Shown here in pieces: positions 50,909 to 63,675 of a stretch of 64,000 nt of DNA. A program made the position numbers and the translations under genes. Source of the DNA: Nemopilema nomurai (taxonomy: Eukaryota; Cnidaria; Scyphozoa; Rhizostomeae; Rhizostomatidae); NCBI GenBank assembly GCA_003864495.1, contig ML133442.1:275231-339230 (forward strand). The letters are read 5' to 3'. The notes beneath the pieces were generated by a model, which was not told the origin of the DNA, searched no databases, and was given only the letters and a program-made list of their open reading frames with translations. Numbering within the stretch: the first letter of the stretch is position 1; every line of letters starts with the position of its first letter.

Positions 50909-53900
50909 TTCCGCATCAAGGTTAGCAGTTTCTAAAGTAACGTGCTCGGTAGCAGCAGATGGAGGAACATAATTTTTATTGAAAGTCAGAACAGCAACTG
51001 TGCTTCGCCATGCTTTGCAGCTTTCAGCTGAACACAGCGTATTTTCGATGCATTACCTCTCGTTGTTGACAAAAATCGAAGATAATATTTACTTCGGGTC
51101 ATAATAACTGCATTCAAAGTGGATTTCATAAACCTTTGCTTTGGAGAAATGGATCAATGATTATGAATTTCGCTATGCTAGAGTATTAAGCATTATCACA
51201 AACAGTGTATAGCATACGACTTTTGAAGTCGTATCTCCTGCTATAAGAGAAGATTTCCGCAGAACCGACCTCCCGGTTTTTAGGCTTGTAACTTTGCAAA
51301 AGTTCAATTTTGAACTTTAAACATTCTGTTCAAGCGTTTAGGGCTACATATTTTCCACATACTGCCGCAGGATTTCCAAGTAAAGTTTAGAAAAGCGAAG
51401 GAAGCTCTCAGTTGTCATTTCGTCGATTTCTTCAAGGGGCCATTGACAGAAAACGCAACGACCGACGTCATAATTAGATCCTCTGCATCCAAGGTTTTTC
51501 TTTAGAAAAATGTTATCAGGGCTTTTTGCTGTGGTTTTTATGTTATTATATTTCTGATTAATTTTGCTCTATTTGTGTGTAGAGTTCGTTATGTAATTAG
51601 TTCAGGCGTCTTATGAAGTTTGGATTTCGAAAGGAACGTACGGTATGAGTGCCAAAGTATGTTCCTCGGGTAAAACACACGTTAAGAAGACTGTGGAACG
51701 TGTACGACCTTATTTAATCTTGGGGGAGAGGCATAACCCACCTTCCTGCTTAGTCTTAGTCCAGTAATTGTTGTTTATATTTGTTCATATCATCGAATCT
51801 AAATCGCGTCATCTGTTTTCTAGCAGACGTTTCGATGCTTTCTTGCTGTAACATTTTGTATAAATTTAAAGTATTAAAACTAATAATTTAAACTAATTAT
51901 TAAAACTAATAAGCTCTTGTTCTTCCTATCTGTTCCGTGTCATTGTAGAATTATACAGTAGATTTTTCCTTAAAATTAATTTGATATTTACTAATTATTT
52001 TCTCTTATTATTTCCCCGTATCTATATAAATTCGTAATTCGTCTATAATGATATCAATGAAAATCAACACTATTTCCAATCTAATTTATAAACTGATCTT
52101 TACAAAAACGCATTACATTTTATGAAAATGATGTTGATAGTACCAGCCGTTTGCTTTATTTAACTGACGTCATTATACGTCCCGATAACGTATACCTTAT
52201 TTGGGCTCAGCCTTGCTGAGCATCAACCTTTGAACAGTAAGTCGGGAAATAATGACGGCATAAATTCCACTTGCATTGAGTTTTCAGTTTGAACCGTATA
52301 ATGCATCTATTACTATTGATTACGACAAAATTGATCAAGCTACTGTATCTGCTACCAATTGGCTGAAATACCAGCACTTTGTAATTAGTGGGCTGTAGTA
52401 CTGTAAAAATACTAAATTTCAGACATAAGAGGCAATAATATGGAGCTACATATCTCATTTGTTGACAATTCTCAGATGGAATTGTATTATTGAAACCAAT
52501 ATCATCAAGAAAGAAAGAACAAAAATCCAATAATATACTTACGTAACCATGTCGATTTTCTTTGAATCTTGCCAATGCAGCTGTAAGTTATATCGGCAAA
52601 GTTAATGAAACACCAAAAGAGTTTTTCAATGCCTACTAAGGCCTTAATATGCCTATCCACCATCTGGCATCAAAAGGTAAGAAAATCATAAAATATTTCA
52701 GGAAACTTTGACTCACATAGGATTTAGGCCATTAAAAACGATTAGAACTAAGCCAGAATTCAAATAGGAAATTAGACATACAGTGGCAAGTGAGCAAACA
52801 GATGCTTTTATAAAGGCCTCGCTAGTTGTACAAAACATGCGAGACAGCTGTAATGCAATATAAAAAAATCAGCAACCAATAGAAAAGTCAAAGACTGTGC
52901 CTCCTTGAAAATCACCCCTGAACCTAGGCTACGTTAAAGTCCCTTAGCTACTAGTTTTCTAGTGTCAAAGAAACGCGCTGCATTTACCCATGGGCCTACC
53001 GTACCCAGGGGCCCCCTAAGATTTCCGACTTCAAGGTACCCGGAGTAAAGTTTTGAAAACGTACATGATGTGCTATGATGAACTGTGTGGCATAAAAAAA
53101 TTTCCTTGGCATGCTTTAAGGGGCCTCGACCAAAATTGGACCCAAGGGCCCCAGGAATCCTAAATGCGGCGTTCCAAAGAACAAACATTAAAATGATTTG
53201 ACACATGAGAACGCATGAGAACTTCACAAGAAGACTGAATTTAATGGCCTAAGAATCTTTAAAAAGTTGAAGAATCATATCTCATAAGGTAGCGATAGAA
53301 AGTGAAGGCAGCGAAATCATATTACAAGCAAGTAAATATTTACTTTTTTCTTTATGAGCAAGTGCCAAATATAATGTTGTCACTGAAATGAGACACAAGA
53401 ATTTCCAACTCGTTGGAAACAGGACTCGTGTCTATAGTTATGATTAAACGACATGAAAAGAAATATCAAGAGATTCCCAAACAACCCCTTCGATTCACAT
53501 GGAAAGGGTTGACGTTTATGGAACCTGAGTTATAAGTAAAGCCAATAGATAAAAGTTTCACACTGAAGAAGAAAATAAAAGAAAACGCAGCAATTGGGCC
53601 TCGTACCTGATACAGCTGCCTCAGCCTCACTTGCATTCTGCACCGGCAGATGAACACTTGTTGATTAATCCAAACTCGAACGTAGAACTCTACTGTAAAT
53701 ATTCAGGATGCAAACTGAACCAGCGATAACTGAAGGCTTGGAAATATTTTGTAAAATATTATGAAAGTAAAGAGATGGGGTAAAAAGATTATCAAGAATT
53801 TTGAATCCCTTCTAAAAAATCTTGTGCCCCAAATAGCCGTTTGTCTATCCGAGTAATTTGGGAAACGTTAGAAATATATAAACGTATTTCTCATAGTCAA

Positions 53901-54468
53901 GCTAGCAATCAGAGCTGCATTATTTTCCAAGTGTAACCTTGGCGATATCTGGAAAATATAAACAAGCGTCTTAAAACGTTCTGCGTCTCTTTGGTGACAC
54001 CATCTGAAGGCAAATCACTAGGCGAAGGTTTGCGTACAAAGCACTGACACAGCCAAACATGCAGTCAAGTGACCAGAAGTTAGAAAGCTGATGCTTGTGG
54101 TTGTCTTTAAGATACCCATAAACACAGTTACATCTTCCTTCCCAGATAACTATGTTGCTGTGGCATGAAAAATCATTCTTTGGTTCAGAAAAGCAATGCC
54201 CGCATTTATGATAAACAAAACAGAGGGGTGCTCAGCTACGAGAAAAAGCAGCTCATACCAATTTATTGTGACACTTTGTAGCACAATTATAGATTATATT
54301 AGACCGTCTGAAGGGTTTGATATCCCGTCTTCTCTTTTCTCTCGGTTCTTCTCTTTTTATCCAATCCATTAATGTACTTTCGAAACAACCTTCCAGAGTT
54401 TAATACCTCGATGCACCATATGATGCCCTGAATCTTCTCAACTTCCGTAAAAAAATATTTACCCGTAC

Positions 54469-54584
54469 CTGGCATGTCTGATGTCGTGCAATAATTTTGC
54501 AACTCGACTAGGGAACTGAGGAAAGGTGCAAGCAGCCATTTAAGGAGCCCAATTCCTATCTCCGCTTTAGTTTCGTTGCAAAAG
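54469..54584 (-). other. Splice-bounded open block, unknown
   Basis: The acceptor cccggtttatag and donor gtacgg enclose 116 bp reading FCNETKAEIGIGLLKWLLAP... to ...YCTTSDMP. The peptide has the look of an amphipathic helical segment but I do not recognise it. Candidate downstream blocks at 53,637-53,607 and 52,580-52,543 also have good splice signals, but the frame meets a stop when joined. It could be one exon of an unresolved gene or part of a noncoding RNA. Confidence 0.25.
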
Positions 54585-55329
54585 CTATAAACCGGGGAAA
54601 TGACACGGTCGTAAAAGAAAGGAAAAATTAAAACGTTATTGGTGTGGTGTGAAATCAACAGCAGCGACATCATGTCTTCCTTGAGCACCGGCGACACGGG
54701 GGCAGCTGACCCCTTTGCCCCTTATTATATTAACTCCCTTTCTTTTGCGCAATACGCCTGATATCATCGGTAATGTGAATTTTCGTCTGAATGTGATTTT
54801 TTTCCTAATTTCGCCCATTGTTCACCAGAAAATGTTCGCCCATTTCTACATCTCCTTACTGTTTGGTAATAATTGGAACATGGATTTAAATTTGTTTGCA
54901 TTTATTAGCCATTCAAAGCGAGTTGCTCCACATCTGCAGTAACAGTGGTGAGCCATTCCTTTTGCTTTCATGATCACGATCACAATATGTTTAGAGGAGA
55001 TGTTTAGTACAATAGGAGTATGCTAAACAACAATTCCTGGTTTTGTTTCAACAGCTAATTTTGACACTATAGGGGCCCCTTTATGGGGTTCTCTGTCCCC
55101 GCCTCATCAAGAAACATCCGGAGTTCCTTTCCGTGTTGGTTTTTAATTGAAAAAGAAATCGAAAGACGTGTAAGAATATCGCATAAGATTATATTATCTT
55201 TGCAAACATGAGATAGCCGATACTTTCGTTTAACTCTTGCTCTTCCTATATGCGAACAAATTTTTTATGGCTTAAATAATTCATGATAGGGAGAAACAGC
55301 GGAAACATGACTTTAACAAACTAAAATAA

Positions 55330-55490
55330 TTTTCGTCTGGCACTCCTCAGCGCATACAATCGTTGGAAAATGACCAAAACTGACAAAATAAATAGCCAGT
55401 TGCGGATCCAAAAACCCTAGATGGTGCAAAGAAGACCGTATGATTGGCTGTCTAGCGACCAATCAGCGTCCATTTCACTTCTTATAAACG
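55330..55490 (-). repeat. Dispersed repeat, copy 2 (inverted relative to copy 1)
   Basis: This is the reverse-strand counterpart of 7071-7200, with a 28-bp identical core at 55,380-55,407 and the same facing CCAAT pair near 55,441-55,466. Outside the core the two copies differ by many substitutions and small indels, so this is an old pair and not a recent duplication. Confidence 0.7.
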
Positions 55491-58400
55491 TTGTTGATGA
55501 GATTGATGCTAGATGGGAGGTGACCATGTGTTTTAAAGGGTAAAATTCAGTTATAACTTTTTCTCATGTTGATATGAAAGAATGGAGTTTTGGCTCATCC
55601 TCTTTCCCTTAAAAGACCAAATAGGCACCAAGAAAATCAAATTACCAAAAGGCTCAGCTTTTAGTGATTCGCAAGTTCCTATCTTATAAGTGTTTTAAGC
55701 AATTCGAAAAGTAGTAATAGAGCTTGGAAGGGATAACATAACAAGAAACTCTGCACGTATCAGATTACATTGTATTCTTACACGAGAAAAACTGGAGCCT
55801 CAAATTTACATCACTTTAATGACTGACGATTGATTCAAACAGCTGGCACGGATAATCGAAGTTACAAAATTCCCAATGACATGACAATGAATTTTAAAAA
55901 CTTTTGAAGAGAGTGTGCGTTATTTACAGTGAACTAGTCTTTTCCATAACACGAGATCCTATACACATGCTTAATAGCATGCTTACAACAATGATGGAAA
56001 AAGGTTCTTGAAATAAAAATACCAGAACGGGCTTAATCTTGACTTTTAGCTGTATTTGTTCGTTGACTGCGGCGAGAGTTCAGCAAAAAGGTTTAGATTA
56101 TACAGGGGGGCTAACATTAGGGGTAATCATGCCAAGATTCTGGAGTGACCACTAAACTGAGTTTCCTGGTGTTCAAACATATGCAGCTGCGTTTACAAGA
56201 AGGCAAACAGAAACACACGAAAATCTGTTTGACTGACTGCAATTGTGTTTTACCAATCTCTCATTGCTTTTACATTGTCAAAATGAACGAAATTCAGGAG
56301 ACCAAGGAAGTTATCCTTCTTCTTCCACCTCATGGGAACATTACCTACACAGCCACATTATGCTTGGTGTGAAAAATTGCCAGCACAGAACCTTACTTTT
56401 TTGAGGTTTTTGCAACATTCTATCACTACACACTGTAACAACACACAATTTGGTAAAACAATTTTGAAGCAATTAATTGCATGGAGTGAAAAAAGGTCAT
56501 TGCTTCTTCCAATGATTAACCTTTTATCTATTTATTAGATTAAAGTTTAAAAACCCACTAATAGAGGTAATCTTAAAAGCAATCTTAGAGGTAATCTAAA
56601 TGTATGCAGTGTCATAAGCAACTTCATAAATGCCATCTTTGCAAGGAACTCAGAGACATCTTATTTCTCATTCAGTGATTTCTACATAAAACTCTAAAGA
56701 AAAGAAATATTCACTAGACTGAAAAAAATAACTGAAATGATGAAGGAGTGTTTAGAAGGAGGGATGCTTGCAAAGACAAGAATAGCTTTTGAGAAGACCT
56801 TGGATTTCAATAAACTTAAATACCACAGTAAGTTGTTTGCACCTCTTACTCATTGCAGATTCATCTATTATTAGGCTAAATCTTGTATAATATATTCAAA
56901 CCACAAAAGCATTACAAAACAAAACTTAAAAAATAAACCCAACTGCATACCTGTATGCAGAAGTAAGCTTTCAACATTTTTGTGAATGGCATGATTCTAA
57001 AATAAGGCTGGAGAATGGCTGAAAATATTACTAATGCCATAGTGCGTAAATGATTTAAGATAATGGCAGAAAGATAGTTTTTCACTCTTTAAAATTGATT
57101 CCACATTTCAAGATGTAAAGCAAAACTTGAAGATCATTTATATGACAAGGACATGTGCAGCTTGGTCAAAGACTTTGTTTTCACATTGGACCTTGACCAT
57201 AATGAAAATTAAATGGGAAGTTGTAAACAAGAAAAATATTGGATAAAGATAAGCTGGCAAAAATTACAAGAAGAAACTTTTAATACTTAGATTTGATTTT
57301 GATTCTTTTGTGTCAACAAAGATAAAATCTTCAATATATATTATGCTTTTTCATAGGAGCTTTTCCTGTCTTTATGTAGACTTTTGTGGTATATTATAGA
57401 ATGTCCTTTCATCAAGATTAGCACAATTACATGGATTGAAAAAAGATTAGAGAAAAATTTTAATCATTAGAGAGATGATAGAAACTTTTCAGGGAGCACT
57501 ACTGTAAAGATCCACCAACTGACTGCCTTGAAAGAAACAATACACATACATATAAGGCTACACTCAATTTGCAGCAGATTTTGGACAGCAAGGCTAGAGT
57601 GGGCAATGAGACAAATATAAACCGATGAATTGATTATAAGGATAATGCAACAAAATAAGTTAAAATTCATGGCATGCTGTTAGCTAAATAAAGTTTTGAG
57701 GGTGTCTATCAGAGGCATGAAAAGATCAAAGTGTGGCAGTTTTATTCTACATGTAGAAATCAAGTGTCATGACTATAGTAAAAACAAAGCCAATTCCTTA
57801 TGAACATGGGCTTCCCAAAAAAATTTCAAATAGAATGAGACAGTCTTTGCAAGGTTTTTTCATTTACAGTCAAAGATTTTTGAAAATAAAAATTTCAGGG
57901 AATAAGAATGACCACAAGCTGGGGTAGCTAGTCACCATGCCGAAAACATTCAAAAGTCTTAAATCACTACAGAATTTTATACAGGAATTCTGAAATGCTG
58001 AAAGAAGGTAAACAAGGGGTAACCACGATATGAATTTGGAATATGAATATCTTTGCTCTGTATCATGTCAAAAACAAATGCAAGTGGTGCTTAGGATTAA
58101 AATCTTGCTTTTGTGAAAATGCAAGCACTGACACTTCATAACAATAAAAAATCGATTGTTGTTTATTCAGTTCTACCCAAACCAATCCAGTAAACGACAT
58201 TTTAGTAAAAGTAATGTAAAGATAATTCAAGGTGACTTTTCCAGGTTACAAAACTTTAGCTATCAAGACATGAAAAATTGTCAAAAGGAATATGCCTGGA
58301 TCAAATGCAGCAAGATGAATGGTATACAGACAAACTTGATAATTTATAAACAACAAGGAAGCCAGATATCAATGCTATACATATCAAACAAATACCATTC

Positions 58401-59263
58401 CCAAGACAAGCTATGATCACAAGGTTTTTAGGTTATGAAAAATGGCATTTAAAATGTTGTCCATGGCTATGCATGATTTTATGCATACCTTTGTTCAAAT
58501 AATATATCAGCATAAAATGTGTTGTGTAAAAATCTTAAAAAAGAAAAAAAGCATGACCATAGATGATGTGGTAAAAACAGATGTTCTTAGTTCAGTAACA
58601 TACCACAGTGGTTTTGCCTTAAATATTTCTGTGCCTTATAAGCTATTTTTTTCTCAGCTTGGCTCTATGGTAAAAGTCAGATATACATGGAGGAATCATA
58701 TTCCAATAGCTTCTCTAACAACTTTAAGTCCTTCCTTGATATTGCTGCCATGCTTATACCAAAAATTCAAAAGCTAGATAAGTATTTACATAATAAAGCC
58801 TTTGAAAATGAAGTACTTCACATTAAATTCTCAACAATTGCTTTGCAACTTTAACATTTATAAATTTAGTTCAATGTTAGTGGGATTCAACCCAACAATC
58901 TTATAAATATTCCCTAGTGAGTGAAATGTTTATAAAATGGTTTGCTTTTAGATAATATTTTTCTAATGCTATACAGAGTTTCCTTGCTGGTGGCACCTGT
59001 GGGGCTAATGATTAGAGTCAAGTGTTGTTCAGATCTCCAGTGTGGGTCACAGCTTTGTAAATTATCTTCACCAAACATTGCCTTTTATCAATGTTACTTT
59101 GAAGGAATAAAACTTTTACATGCACAGGTAAGTAAATAAGCATGTATACCCATCAACCACTCTGTTTGATTGGCTCTGTAGCAAAACTTACAATCACCAA
59201 ACACAATGGGTCTTGTTCACAATTCCAAGTCATGCATGTGTGTTAATGCTCCAACTCTTTAAA

Positions 59264-60574
59264 TCATGGAACAGTTACAGACTGTTGTTGAGAACTGTGG
59301 GTCATAACAACAGTAGTTTCTGAATCAGAAAATGACTGAGTCTGTTGGATCTGTAAGTCAAGATGTTGAGTTTGTGAATGATTGCCATCATGATCTTGGT
59401 GTAAATGGTGCTGCTGCATTATTTGAGGCAACGATACGACTTGATGAATGTTTACAGGCTGAAGTTGACTGCTTTGGATTATATGTGATTGCGGATGTTG
59501 AAAAGTAGCAGAGGTAACGTTAGCATGGAGTGCTATTTGTTCAATAAGGGGAACAGACGCTGTCATACGTTTTTCCTTTTGTCTACGATTACAAAACCAA
59601 ACACGAACAACTTCTTTTTCTAGTTGTAACTGCTCAGCCAGTGAACCAATTTCTTGAGCCGATGGCTTTGGGTTCTTACAGAAATAACTTTCTAGAACAC
59701 CTTTAACTGAAACTTCTATCGACGTACGCTTCTTGCGTTTTCTTCCAGGAGGTATATTCTTATCAAATATGGCAGTTGTTGTTCCAGTAGTGTTTATGTC
59801 GGCTTCTTCCAGCCATTTTGCAAGTAAGGGTTTCAATTTGCACATATTTTTAAAACTCAACTGCAAAGCTTCAAAGCGACAAATCGTTGTTTGACTAAAA
59901 ACATTGCCATATAACGTTCCAAGTGCTAGGCCAACGTCTGCCTGTGTAAATCCTAGTTTAATTCGTCGTTGTTTGAACTCTTTAGCAAACTGTTCGAGAT
60001 CGTCAGAAGTTGGAGAGCTATCGTCTTCGCTGCCAAGAGGTACAGCTAACGATATTTCCGAAGGATGCACAGTTGCTATACCGGTTTCGTTTAAATTTGG
60101 GGACGATGACAAGTCTTGTTTCAGCTCGCTGGCTTCGGGTACAGTGCTGATTGTGGCTTGTTGTTGTATATCACCGTTCATGTTTATCAAAGTGGATTGT
60201 GTTATACCTGGTGGAGCGGCCAGATGAATCCGGATCGGATTTATATGGTCGCTAACCGGAGGCCATATCTGTTGTAAAGATCTTGGCTGTATCAAAGGAC
60301 TAGTGACCGAGTTAATTGTGTTCGAGTTCAGCAGCAAAGGCTTCACATCTTGGCTCCCAGTGGAAGCTTGTGTAGCCCACACGATCGTGCCGTGTTCCGA
60401 TTTGACCCACTGGGGCGCACAAACGCTGAAAACATTTCTTTGAGCAATAGTTTCCAACGCTTTCCTCTCCTGTTCGCTGAACTCCCCATGTAGAGTAGCT
60501 GTTTGCCCTTGGTCTGTTGGCTTGGCTTGCTCAACCACATTATTGTTGTTCAGATTGTGTGTCTGCGTCGCCAT
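59264..60574 (-). CDS. POU3: POU class III homeodomain transcription factor, intronless
   Basis: This nuclear DNA-binding regulator has 436 residues in one exon, as is usual for class III POU genes. The POU-specific domain (about 188-262) reads [39 protein letters not shown] and [13 protein letters not shown]. The homeodomain (about 277-336) reads [36 protein letters not shown]. The [20 protein letters not shown] and TSIEVSVKG stretches separate it from classes I and II. N- and C-terminal arms are Q-, N- and H-rich (activation-type). The start MATQTHN was chosen because vertebrate POU3 proteins also begin MAT; the frame upstream is open but begins only at a TTG. The linker between the domains ([17 protein letters not shown]) is short. 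Confidence 0.95.
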   Translation of the reverse strand: MATQTHNLNNNNVVEQAKPTDQGQTATLHGEFSEQERKALETIAQRNVFSVCAPQWVKSEHGTIVWATQASTGSQDVKPLLLNSNTINSVTSPLIQPRSLQQIWPPVSDHINPIRIHLAAPPGITQSTLINMNGDIQQQATISTVPEASELKQDLSSSPNLNETGIATVHPSEISLAVPLGSEDDSSPTSDDLEQFAKEFKQRRIKLGFTQADVGLALGTLYGNVFSQTTICRFEALQLSFKNMCKLKPLLAKWLEEADINTTGTTTAIFDKNIPPGRKRKKRTSIEVSVKGVLESYFCKNPKPSAQEIGSLAEQLQLEKEVVRVWFCNRRQKEKRMTASVPLIEQIALHANVTSATFQHPQSHIIQSSQLQPVNIHQVVSLPQIMQQHHLHQDHDGNHSQTQHLDLQIQQTQSFSDSETTVVMTHSSQQQSVTVP

Positions 60575-60597
60575 CAAGCTCGCAGGCAGCAGCGAAA

Positions 60598-60605
60598 ATG
60601 CAAAT
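60598..60605 (+). promoter_or_regulatory. Octamer motif ATGCAAAT just upstream of the POU3 start
   Basis: A perfect ATGCAAAT octamer, the classic POU-protein binding site, ends 24 bp before the POU3 ATG (60,574). It sits close to an A/T-rich ATTTAAAT stretch at about 60,619-60,626 that could act as a TATA element. Autoregulation is inferred from position and known POU binding specificity only. Confidence 0.5.
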
Positions 60606-60754
60606 GATCTTGGCAATATTATTTAAATTTTTTCGAATCGATCTCGTGTCATAATACGCACAATGACCCGGTGCGATGGCAAATTTTCGACTCAAAACTG
60701 AGGCCCATATGCTGCCGCATAAAGACTTCACAAAGGTTTTCCGAATCGTCGCAT

Positions 60755-60843
60755 CTGATTGGTCGACGGCTATTTAGAATGATTTCAATCGTGCGTTAAT
60801 TAATAATGAGGTTTGCAAACGAATCCATGCGCTGATTGGTCGA
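60755..60843 (+). promoter_or_regulatory. Paired reverse CCAAT boxes of the POU3 promoter
   Basis: CTGATTGGTCGA occurs exactly at 60,755-60,766 and 60,832-60,843, 77 bp apart. On the POU3 coding strand these read TCGACCAATCAG, CCAAT boxes about 180 and 260 bp upstream of the ATG. Between them lie the 10-bp palindrome GTTTGCAAAC (60,811-60,820) and TTAATTAATAAT, a homeodomain-type A/T site. A G9 run is at 60,865-60,873. Confidence 0.55.
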
Positions 60844-60873
60844 TGCTCATAATCAGGACAATTCGGGGGGGGG

Positions 60874-63346
60874 ATGGGTCGAAGTTGGGGATGGAGGGCG
60901 CGCGTTATAACCTTGTTTAATGTAGGCATGCAATGAGTATGTCACGCAGAAGAATAGTCAAAAATTGCGACCTTTAATATTGATGTGATTAATTTGCGAA
61001 ATCCTCCCCAAAGGACGTTGAAATCATCCGTGCAATTCCTTGCCAAAGTCCAATTTTTTGTCATAATACCGTTTCTCTTGTATATTGGCTAGTGCAAATT
61101 TGGTTAGAAATGCGAGGTCCCTCGAGTGTTCAGGGCTTGGAGGTATGCTAGAGATCAAAGCAAGGAAAATTTATAGTCTAACAGATCACTGCGAGCTTCT
61201 TCAGTTTGTATAATGATCTTCTGCTTGTAATCATTTGGTGAATTAACCATCATTTTCTTATCAGTTGCTCTTTGACAATCCTATAATATTGAATGAAAGT
61301 GTTCAAACCAGTCTGAAAAAGGGGAAGAATCCAAAATGGCAAGCTATATTTCACCTCATAGTGTAAGTACAATTTATAAAACCAACTTAGCAATACAGTT
61401 TGATTCAGAAATGACAGTCATTTCCAAAGGGATGGACTACATTATTTGGGCAATGTTTCTGCTGTTATGCCACTCTGAATATTTTTGTTTGTGATCCTCC
61501 ATAAGAAGCTACGGCAAATTTTCATTTATTATTAACCTTGTATCTAGCCTTGGTGATGACAGGAGCATGAACGTTCAGGCATCTACGAAAGAACATCTAA
61601 TTCATTGAGAGGAAGTAAAGTATGGCCTAACTATCTCTGTAGGCAACAGCGATCGGCTATGGATCGGATGATTTTTGCCACAGCCATCTTTCCACCATTT
61701 CAATATGAATGGACTGTTAATGAAGACTTTTTCAGAATTCAAAGGCAAATAGCCAGGTCATCAGAAAGATAACTGGTTGTTTTACACTGTTTAGAACTAC
61801 ACTTTGTAAAGAGCTGAGAGATGTCAAAATTTCTGGCAAAAATTCAGGGTAAGACTGGGTTCTTGTACTTTCCAAAGAACTAAAGTCCAATTGATCTTTT
61901 GTTCTGGGGCTAATACTAATATATGAGAAAGTGAAATAATTTAGAGCGGCAGTGACTTTATGATTCACTTATTATTCAGAATATTGAATATTGACAGACA
62001 TGAAAATTCTTTCTTAAAACCACGTATCTTAGCTTCATTTGATGTACTGTTTTATCTTATCATTATAGCTGGTTTTTATGTAAGGCAGATCCTATGAATA
62101 TTGCATACATGGCTTGATCACGAACCAACTTTAAGTTTTACATACTGTTTAGCAAAGAAACATATATAAAACAATATGCCATATACACTGGCCTTTACAA
62201 AGTGACAATTTTTGGTTACGCAGCTGAATGTATTTATTTCCATTTCATTATCAAAAAAAATTTCGATTTTCTCTCAAATGCCATAGTAAGATTCTAAGGT
62301 AAGGTTAGATTTGCAAAGCCTGAATTTTTGTAAGCTTAGTAAATAATGGCGTGCAACTTTAGAGCTTTGTAGGTGGCGATGGAAACTTTTATGAAAATGG
62401 AAACTTTCATACATTTCTCTGGATTGCATTTCGTGGCTTTGAGGAGTCACTGAGATTCGAAAACCACGGACTGAATGGCTTTTGTTTATACCTGTTTTTT
62501 ATCATTGGCTTCAGTTACATCGAAAGCTAGCGAATGGATCGGGCTTTTTCACCAGGAACAGAGACAATGTTTATAATTTTTCATCTTTTGTGGTCCGACT
62601 ATGAATTTTATCAGTTACTTGTACCACTTTTTGTTCATGTTCCTTTTTACAAAATAAAATACATCTAGGCTAGCTTGGATTTGAATATCGGCCAAGTGCT
62701 GCTTATTCTTAACCAAGTTGTTATATTGAGGAAATTTGCTGCATTTTGGGCTGGAAGGTGATAACAGAAATGAGCTCACTTTTAAAAAATTAGGAAAAGG
62801 CACGAATTATATTCTAAGAAAAAAGTTACTAATGCAAAAAATTTCTAAGTTGGATATAGTAAATAATTATAGTTGTTTCTACAATTAAAACTGAGAGCAT
62901 GCGTTTAGTTGATGAAATCAATGCTGCCCCATATTCTATGCACACTTTACAAAAACAGGCCCCGAATATCTAAAGACCGTAGGCAATTTATTTTAAGGCC
63001 TTTCTAATGTTAATTTGAAACAACGTGAGCACTTGTAAACAGTTATACGAAGCAATTTTCTCATATCGATCAATTTTGCTTATTCTAGTGGACTAGTACC
63101 TGGTTACGTGACAGATGACACTTGCACAAGATTCGCTCATTGGTGGAAATAGGCTATTAGAACTTTATTTCTACCCACTACCCACAAACTTCAGGATCGT
63201 AAATGATCTTTGAAAGTTCCGCAAAGGTTTTTTGAAAAGTAGCTTGTTGAAGTTCTTTGCCGCCTTTTGACCTTGCTTTTCAATACGTTGCTAGGTAACA
63301 TCTTACCTGTCTGCCTTACAGAGGTGTCCGCTTTATTATGATGTGT
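60874..63346. other. Spacer upstream of the POU3 gene
   Basis: AT-rich DNA with short, scattered ORFs on both strands. None shows domain motifs, splice-linked structure or recognisable similarity. I see nothing to annotate here. Confidence 0.5.
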
Positions 63347-63675
63347 TCACCAGGTTTCTAGCTTCTGGATAATGATGTCCGCTAAAGTCAGGTGTCTTTC
63401 CTTCAGAAGTGTCTTTCTTTTAGTGCAATAACAAAGGAGTGTTACAAGGATCGCAGCTGGCACCAGTGCTTTGTTTATTGACAAGACATAAAATGGGGAA
63501 GCCTCAACGACATAAATGATAGTGTAGACAAACGTGAATACTTTCTTGGTTTCTCTAGGCATCCTTCTTGTCAGAATTCCCCCCGAAGAGTTTCGAGAGC
63601 CACTAGTCGAATGCAAAAGCACTGCGTCGTGTTCCTGTGATGAGGCCACCATAGGTGTAACTTCCGGCTTTGTAG
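63347..63675 (-). CDS. Tentative terminal exon of a membrane protein
   Basis: A strong acceptor (ttagccaatgtttttcag) opens a frame to a stop at 63,347. The peptide starts TKPEVTPMVASSQEHD, has a basic stretch LTRRMPRETKK, then two hydrophobic segments, VFTFVYTIIYVVEASPFYVL and ALVPAAILVTLLCYC, followed by TKRKTLLKER. The pattern (polar loop, basic lead, helix with an internal proline, second helix, basic tail) recalls TM6-TM7 of a G-protein-coupled receptor, but the NPxxY and CWxP signatures are absent. Upstream exons were not found in the last 325 bases. It may be a chance ORF. Confidence 0.25.

Larger units (their letters stand above)
50909..59263. other. Long spacer between ZUP1 and the POU3 gene
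   Basis: No gene could be supported in these 8.3 kb. It contains the ZUP1 3' region, three splice-bounded minus-strand blocks (52,543-52,580; 53,607-53,637; 54,469-54,584) that do not join in frame, repeat copy 2 (55,330-55,490) and, at its right end, the probable 3' UTR of the POU gene. A minus-strand AATAAA lies at 58,162-58,167, about 1.1 kb past the POU stop. Confidence 0.5.

Noticed and set aside
60598..60616. Extension of POU3 to an upstream start at 60,616
   Set aside because: The codon there is TTG, not ATG; MATQ at 60,574 matches the MAT start of class III POU proteins.
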